64,000 nucleotides of DNA from Strigamia acuminata (lineage: Eukaryota > Arthropoda > Chilopoda > Geophilomorpha > Linotaeniidae): contig OX442315.1 in NCBI GenBank assembly GCA_949358305.1, positions 24,888,427 to 24,952,426 of the forward strand, written 5' to 3'. The translations under genes and the position numbers were made by a program. This document shows, piece by piece, positions 25,101-34,100 of the stretch (position 1 is its first letter; each line of letters starts with the position of its first letter). The notes under the pieces are model-generated. The model worked only from the letters and a program-made list of their open reading frames with translations. It was not told where the DNA came from and searched no databases.

Positions 25101-28100
25101 TCTTCAGAGCCACGATGAAATATTTGGAGGGCCACTCTGAATTCTGCCGACATAATTTCGGTGAAAACGTGGAATCTTGTAACATTACATTATCTGTCAG
25201 TCGTTTGATCACTTTTCGAAGTTGTTTTCGAACAATTTTCGTTTCTCGAACCAGACATTTATTTTCTGATTTTCTAGGATTCCTGGATGAATTTTGATTC
25301 TTTTTCTCTTTTTCCATCACTCTTCCCCCCTTTTTTGGAAATGGTTGAACTTGTTCATCAGTTTCAAAATCTACACTTTTTGGAAAAAGCAATGGATTTT
25401 CTTCTAAGTTTTCAAAAATCAAATTTTCTGTGTCCGATTCGATAATTTTTTCTGCAATCTGTGCATCATCTTGGTTCTTCTTATCATCAGAATTTTGTGT
25501 ATCCTGTAGAGGTTGCGCATTTTTGTGAGCTTGCATTTTGTTCGATTTGGACGCACTTTGTGTAATTCCTGTATTTTCAACAACCTGTGTGTCTTCTGCA
25601 TGTCGTGTGTCTTCTGCACTTTGCACACTTTTTTCTTCTTGTTGTCTACCATCTATGGCTGTTTTTTGGTCATTGAAATTTTCGAAATTGATTGATCTTT
25701 GATGGTGACGATCATTTTCGTTTGGCCAGCCTGCCATACATGTGTCAACTTGTGTTTGGCCAAGTTCTCTGTTTGCTGTGGACATTCTGATGTCATCTGG
25801 TTGTTGGAGGTTCTGCTTGTCCATGACATCAAATAACATTTTCTTCTGAGCAGGTGTTGAGGTTTGGTTATTATCTCTACGATATTTTGTATCGTCATTT
25901 CCTCGCTTTACTGCATTTCCTGTTGAATCCGTAATTGACTGTTCAACTTTCGACTGATGCATGACACTTGCTGTATTCCTAACTGGTGGACACCGTGAAT
26001 GTGCCATGTACCGCAGCTCTTGTGGATCTGGTTTTGACTTCTTTGCGTCTTCCTGAGCTGGTGGAGATGCTTTAGGAAAATTTTCGTTTTCAACATGCAA
26101 TGATGATTCCATTGTCTTCCCTTCTACGACGAGTGCTTGATTAAAGCTGTCAATCTTTTCCATTTTTTCAGAAGGTGTCTTTTTTGCAAAATTAATCGAA
26201 AATGTTTTCATTTCTAGAATTAAGCTTTTCCTCGATTCAGACATTGTTTCTGTTTCTTCACCAGATGTAGATAACCTTTTTAATGCCTTCTTGACTGCAT
26301 CCATTGCTACTGGCAATGACAATTTTTTGGCAACTTCAGAAAACCTTAAGTCCACTGGTGAGTTGTGTCTTTTCCTTGTGGTTACCTCAGCACTGGTCCC
26401 ATATCTTAAAATTTTCTGGTCATCTCTGGATTGACGTTTCGTCTCTGCAGGACTGTCTCTAGTTTCGGTCTGTAAACGGCGACGTACTTCTTGTAATTTA
26501 AGTCGGGTTGGCGAGCGTACTGCTGATAATGCCGTGCTGTCAACTGATTTTCTGGTCGAAGTCTTCTTATCCGCCTTTATTAAACAACCTCTTTCTTCGG
26601 TTATTTTGATTGGTTCTTCGAACAACAATTTCGTGAGATCGCTTTTGCTTCGTGGAATGGATTTTACATTTTCAGATAATGAACGTACTGGAGATGTGGT
26701 GCGCGATACGTAATGTCTTCGTGATTGTACTTTGTTGGCTTCGAATTTATTTTGTGTTTCGCGTATTTCAAGCTCCATTCTTATTTGCGCGAGTTTATTG
26801 TCCAATTTGGTTTCACGTTCCTTGCGCTCTTCCACAAGTAATTGTTCCTGTAGTTTTTGCTCTTCTAATCTGTAACATTCCCTCCGCTGATCTCGATCAT
26901 TCGCCGCAGCTATCCATGCAGCATATTCCTCGTGGGACATTGGTTCATTTATGTGGCAATAACATGCTTCATGCGTAATGTCTAGCATCCGGTCTTGTAC
27001 TTCTCGCAGCTTGAGACGTGTTGGCGAAATTATTCTTTTCAACTGTGTCAAGTCGGTCCTGCAACTGGGTGAGAATCTTGCGCGATTTAGCAATAAACAC
27101 TTTTGACATGTGGCACGTGGTACGCATTGTTTTGGTGATTGCACTGTTTGCATTGTTAAATCCACTGATTCCTGGGAACTCGAGGGAGATTTTGCTAGAC
27201 TTTCATCCGTTTGTTTCAAGACGAATTCTTGTTCTTTTATTGCGTTTGCTGGTGAACCAAAGTTATACGACTCATTTCGATAAGAGTAACCATACTCGTT
27301 TTGCTGACACGCTTTGTCTTTGAAATGTGATTCACTTTTCTGGCGGGCTTCGTCCTGATAACGCGACTCATTTCGCTGATTTGAGTCCTCGTTTGGACGT
27401 GAGTTGTTCTTAAAACGTGATTCACTTCTGTGGCAAATTTCGTCATGATAATGCGACTCATTTCGCGGATCTGAATTTTTGCGTTGACGTGATTCGCAAC
27501 AATAACGCGACTCGTTTCGCGAATGTGAGTCCTCTTGTTGACACTCTTTGTCACGGTAGTGCGACTCATTTCGCGACTGGAAGTCCTCGTATTGGCGGAA
27601 ATCGTCTTTGAGCGAACGTTCTCGTGACGTAGAAGGACCATGTTCTTCTTTTCTTTGATTAACTTCGCTTCGACTATCAAGTCCCGAATCATTTCGGTTA
27701 TCATATCGAATGTCGTATTTTGGTATATCCTGATCTCGTTGATCGCATCTTCTTTGATAGTTCTGTGGTGAAGAAGAATGACGCATTTCATTTTTATCTC
27801 TTGATTGCCGTGTCTTATGGATTGTTAATGTACCACTTCTACTCTGGCTGGCTTGTAGTTGGTGGTCAGCCATCTTGATTGTAAAATCTTGGAAAAAATT
27901 TTCTTGATCCCGTTGAACAATCTTGGAATGTTTTCTGTCATCTGTGTTCTTAATGGCAATCGGAGACGACATATCTTCTGTGTGGTGTAACAATCCCAAA
28001 TGTGGTGGCAAACTATATCTTTTCAATCGCAATGATGATTGTTGAACTTCCATGGTTGGTCTTTGTACTTGTTTCTTATGATGATCAGACATGATGTTAA

Positions 28101-31100
28101 TTTTTAGTAGATAGGATAATGAAGAAAGAAATAGTTTAACTTAGAAAAATATCTTCTAAACTCTGTTAACCATTTTCCCCCTTTTTTGTTTGAGAACCAA
28201 AAAAAAAAATTCACACCTATTCTTACTACAAATCAAAAAATAGAAGTTCCTCAATCTAATTAACCTATCACAAAACAATTTTCCAAACAAATTAGGTCCT
28301 TCAACTAAATAAAAGTTGTTAAGGTTCAAATCTTTCAGGCCCAGGCCCCCAAGTGTAATGAGCTCAAATTTCACTATAAAATAATAGTGAAATTTCTTTC
28401 TCATTGGTGCCGCATCGGGACTTATCAAAATTCTACTAAAACTCAACTCTAAAATCTTAACTGACTAATCAAAGAAGAAATAATCACTAATTAGTTCTTA
28501 AATAAAGGAAAAAGATTTATTCTTGGCTTGAATAAACTAATAGTAAAATACAATTAAATAATAGGAATTAAAGGTAAAAGTAATAATAATTGAAGGTGAA
28601 ATGGCGAAAATAATACAAAATAGCGGCGAAGGCTTGTCGCTCGCTCTCGAATTTCGTTCTTCACTCGACGCTCGCTCTCGAACCTCGTTCTTCACTCGAC
28701 GCTCGCTCTCGGACCTCGATACTCGCTCTCGGACCTCAATGCCCGCTCCAAACCTCAAAACGGCGTCCAAACTTCACTCTTTACTCACGATGTTCATTCC
28801 TGGTTAAACCGGACAAATTTCCGAATTCTTGGTGACTTGAACTCGGACACAATTCCGTTTCTTCTCTCTCAAAACTCGCAACAGATTCGGACACAATTCC
28901 GACTCTTCTTCCTTGATGACTCCGTGGTTGCGGCAAATTCCGCTTTATGTTGACTGGGACAAATTTCCCAATGAGGATTTCTCATCCAAACAATGGCTGC
29001 TTGGCAAGAATGATGATCTCTCCAAACAATGGCTGCTTGGCAAGATGAAAATCCCACTGATGAATATGCTCAATCAGCAAGATAAATTTCCCACTACTGG
29101 ATGTACACAGTAGCAAGAACTCCCACAATAACTTTATGTTATTGTAAGAAATGAGTCTCAATACTCAAGAACATCTCAAAACTGCTTTAGCAATTTGCAA
29201 GAAGGAGTCTAAATACTCAGGCAATCTTTCACCAAATCCACTTGAAGAATTGTATTTTCCCAGGGTAGATTTTGTGACTTGTTGCTCTCAAAGTTGATTT
29301 CAGACTGAAGATTTTTTCTCATTCTCTGCAGGAAGCATTTCCTGTTACAGGAAGCTCATGGGCTGGTTGCCCTGGCAACCACCCTCATGTCTTCAAGTTA
29401 TGCCAGACTTCCTGTTCAGGCATAAAAAATAAACTCAAATAAAAATATGAAATATATAAAATATTTCCAGACACATTTCTGTTCTTCATCTAGTGACCAC
29501 TAGGGTCACTACACTTCCCCCCTTTTTAGGAAGTTAGTTCCTAACTTCTCTAAATCTCATCATCGATCCTCGAGGCGAAGTCCTTGATGGGGATTTCAGA
29601 TTCGGAGACCGAAAACTTCAGTTTGTCTTGGGATTTCGTTGAATCATTCCTTGTCGTAACCGATTGATTCTGTCCAGCAATTGCAGATGGTGTCCCGCTC
29701 CCAGGACTGAAATCCTGCCATCCGCTTCTTCCGGCAGCTTCCTTCAAGTGACCGGTCCAGTTGGCTCGAACAGGCAATTGATTTTCAGTTGTGTGTTCAA
29801 ATGATCTGAAACAGGCATCTTGCAAAACTTTGCCTGAGTCAGCTCGATCATTCTGAGTTTTAACATTCATTTCTGGTGTTGTCGCCACTAATTGTTGTTG
29901 CACAGCTGATGCGTTTGTTGCTTCAAAATTCAATGGCTTTTTGCTTTCCATTAATGTGATTTTATTCCCTGCAATCTTCTCAATTTCAAGCCACTGCTTC
30001 TGGATTTCCGGTTGAGTGTTTGGCAAATCTACATGTTGAATTCTGAACTCCTCCAATAAAAAACTTGCAACTGGCTGTTTTCCTTCAGATGTACTCTTAA
30101 TTGTAACTGTAGTGGGCACTGTAGCTCTGCTGTCTGAATTGCTACAATCAGATTTTTTAACAGTATCTGAAAAATTAATCTTGGACTTATTTCCAATTGC
30201 AACTGCACTGACAATATGTTTCTGTAGGTCAGTTGATTCAGTGTAGCTTGCGTAACTAAGCTTCATTGCAGTTTTAACTTCACTGGACTCCATGAAGTGT
30301 TGATCAACTTGGATTATTTGATTTGGTTGCTTTTCCAATAAATTAATTTTTGAAATGTTTTCAGTTGTGATTGAGCTGGCAGCAAATTTTGGTAACTCAA
30401 TTGATTGAGTGTTGTGTTGCTTCAAGTCAATTCTCTGCAAAGTTTTTTCCAAAATTCTGTTTTCTTTTTCTGTTGGTCGTGGACCTTGTTTTTCAATTTG
30501 ACCAATTGATGTTAATACTTGGCAATCTTGATTTTCTGGTCGTCCTTTCAATCCTGTATTTGTATGCTGTTTACTGCAAAGCATCTTGTAATCATCTGTT
30601 TGTAGAGGTTTTTCATTTTCATGTTCACTCCTTGTATCTCCAGATGTTTGGATTGTTTCTACCAGTTTAACTTCAGACCTTTCCTCTAATTGAATCAATT
30701 GCTGTTTAGCTTGGATTCTTTTCTTTGGCAGCTTCTCCACTTTTTCTTTGGTGTCTTGAGTTTCATTTGCCAAATCCAGTCGCTGATAACAATTTTTGAT
30801 CAAAATTTTTACTTCCTGTAGGTCTTCAGAAGTTATATTTTCCAGTATGTTCTTCAGAGCCACGATGAAATATTTGGAGGGCCACTCTGAATTCTGCCGA
30901 CATAATTTCGGTGAAAACGTGGAATCTTGTAACATTACATTATCTGTCAGTCGTTTGATCACTTTTCGAAGTTGTTTTCGAACAATTTTCGTTTCTCGAA
31001 CCAGACATTTATTTTCTGATTTTCTAGGATTCCTGGATGAATTTTGATTCTTTTTCTCTTTTTCCATCACTCTTCCCCCCTTTTTTGGAAATGGTTGAAC

Positions 31101-34100
31101 TTGTTCATCAGTTTCAAAATCTACACTTTTTGGAAAAAGCAATGGATTTTCTTCTAAGTTTTCAAAAATCAAATTTTCTGTGTCCGATTCGATAATTTTT
31201 TCTGCAATCTGTGCATCATCTTGGTTCTTCTTATCATCAGAATTTTGTGTATCCTGTAGAGGTTGCGCATTTTTGTGAGCTTGCATTTTGTTCGATTTGG
31301 ACGCACTTTGTGTAATTCCTGTATTTTCAACAACCTGTGTGTCTTCTGCATGTCGTGTGTCTTCTGCACTTTGCACACTTTTTTCTTCTTGTTGTCTACC
31401 ATCTATGGCTGTTTTTTGGTCATTGAAATTTTCGAAATTGATTGATCTTTGATGGTGACGATCATTTTCGTTTGGCCAGCCTGCCATACATGTGTCAACT
31501 TGTGTTTGGCCAAGTTCTCTGTTTGCTGTGGACATTCTGATGTCATCTGGTTGTTGGAGGTTCTGCTTGTCCATGACATCAAATAACATTTTCTTCTGAG
31601 CAGGTGTTGAGGTTTGGTTATTATCTCTACGATATTTTGTATCGTCATTTCCTCGCTTTACTGCATTTCCTGTTGAATCCGTAATTGACTGTTCAACTTT
31701 CGACTGATGCATGACACTTGCTGTATTCCTAACTGGTGGACACCGTGAATGTGCCATGTACCGCAGCTCTTGTGGATCTGGTTTTGACTTCTTTGCGTCT
31801 TCCTGAGCTGGTGGAGATGCTTTAGGAAAATTTTCGTTTTCAACATGCAATGATGATTCCATTGTCTTCCCTTCTACGACGAGTGCTTGATTAAAGCTGT
31901 CAATCTTTTCCATTTTTTCAGAAGGTGTCTTTTTTGCAAAATTAATCGAAAATGTTTTCATTTCTAGAATTAAGCTTTTCCTCGATTCAGACATTGTTTC
32001 TGTTTCTTCACCAGATGTAGATAACCTTTTTAATGCCTTCTTGACTGCATCCATTGCTACTGGCAATGACAATTTTTTGGCAACTTCAGAAAACCTTAAG
32101 TCCACTGGTGAGTTGTGTCTTTTCCTTGTGGTTACCTCAGCACTGGTCCCATATCTTAAAATTTTCTGGTCATCTCTGGATTGACGTTTCGTCTCTGCAG
32201 GACTGTCTCTAGTTTCGGTCTGTAAACGGCGACGTACTTCTTGTAATTTAAGTCGGGTTGGCGAGCGTACTGCTGATAATGCCGTGCTGTCAACTGATTT
32301 TCTGGTCGAAGTCTTCTTATCCGCCTTTATTAAACAACCTCTTTCTTCGGTTATTTTGATTGGTTCTTCGAACAACAATTTCGTGAGATCGCTTTTGCTT
32401 CGTGGAATGGATTTTACATTTTCAGATAATGAACGTACTGGAGATGTGGTGCGCGATACGTAATGTCTTCGTGATTGTACTTTGTTGGCTTCGAATTTAT
32501 TTTGTGTTTCGCGTATTTCAAGCTCCATTCTTATTTGCGCGAGTTTATTGTCCAATTTGGTTTCACGTTCCTTGCGCTCTTCCACAAGTAATTGTTCCTG
32601 TAGTTTTTGCTCTTCTAATCTGTAACATTCCCTCCGCTGATCTCGATCATTCGCCGCAGCTATCCATGCAGCATATTCCTCGTGGGACATTGGTTCATTT
32701 ATGTGGCAATAACATGCTTCATGCGTAATGTCTAGCATCCGGTCTTGTACTTCTCGCAGCTTGAGACGTGTTGGCGAAATTATTCTTTTCAACTGTGTCA
32801 AGTCGGTCCTGCAACTGGGTGAGAATCTTGCGCGATTTAGCAATAAACACTTTTGACATGTGGCACGTGGTACGCATTGTTTTGGTGATTGCACTGTTTG
32901 CATTGTTAAATCCACTGATTCCTGGGAACTCGAGGGAGATTTTGCTAGACTTTCATCCGTTTGTTTCAAGACGAATTCTTGTTCTTTTATTGCGTTTGCT
33001 GGTGAACCAAAGTTATACGACTCATTTCGATAAGAGTAACCATACTCGTTTTGCTGACACGCTTTGTCTTTGAAATGTGATTCACTTTTCTGGCGGGCTT
33101 CGTCCTGATAACGCGACTCATTTCGCTGATTTGAGTCCTCGTTTGGACGTGAGTTGTTCTTAAAACGTGATTCACTTCTGTGGCAAATTTCGTCATGATA
33201 ATGCGACTCATTTCGCGGATCTGAATTTTTGCGTTGACGTGATTCGCAACAATAACGCGACTCGTTTCGCGAATGTGAGTCCTCTTGTTGACACTCTTTG
33301 TCACGGTAGTGCGACTCATTTCGCGACTGGAAGTCCTCGTATTGGCGGAAATCGTCTTTGAGCGAACGTTCTCGTGACGTAGAAGGACCATGTTCTTCTT
33401 TTCTTTGATTAACTTCGCTTCGACTATCAAGTCCCGAATCATTTCGGTTATCATATCGAATGTCGTATTTTGGTATATCCTGATCTCGTTGATCGCATCT
33501 TCTTTGATAGTTCTGTGGTGAAGAAGAATGACGCATTTCATTTTTATCTCTTGATTGCCGTGTCTTATGGATTGTTAATGTACCACTTCTACTCTGGCTG
33601 GCTTGTAGTTGGTGGTCAGCCATCTTGATTGTAAAATCTTGGAAAAAATTTTCTTGATCCCGTTGAACAATCTTGGAATGTTTTCTGTCATCTGTGTTCT
33701 TAATGGCAATCGGAGACGACATATCTTCTGTGTGGTGTAACAATCCCAAATGTGGTGGCAAACTATATCTTTTCAATCGCAATGATGATTGTTGAACTTC
33801 CATGGTTGGTCTTTGTACTTGTTTCTTATGATGATCAGACATGATGTTAATTTTTAGTAGATAGGATAATGAAGAAAGAAATAGTTTAACTTAGAAAAAT
33901 ATCTTCTAAACTCTGTTAACCATTTTCCCCCTTTTTTGTTTGAGAACCAAAAAAAAAAATTCACACCTATTCTTACTACAAATCAAAAAATAGAAGTTCC
34001 TCAATCTAATTAACCTATCACAAAACAATTTTCCAAACAAATTAGGTCCTTCAACTAAATAAAAGTTGTTAAGGTTCAAATCTTTCAGGCCCAGGCCCCC

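Noticed and set aside
24279-27791. Short ORFs on both strands inside the large LTR ORF (also in the second copy)
   Set aside because: They overlap the 1430-residue ORF in other frames, have no recognisable family and are best seen as shadows.
23800-28092. The 1430-residue ORF as gag-pol of a retrovirus-like element
   Set aside because: I looked for protease, YxDD reverse transcriptase, RNase H, integrase HHCC/DDE and CCHC motifs and found none. No envelope-like signal or membrane segment either.
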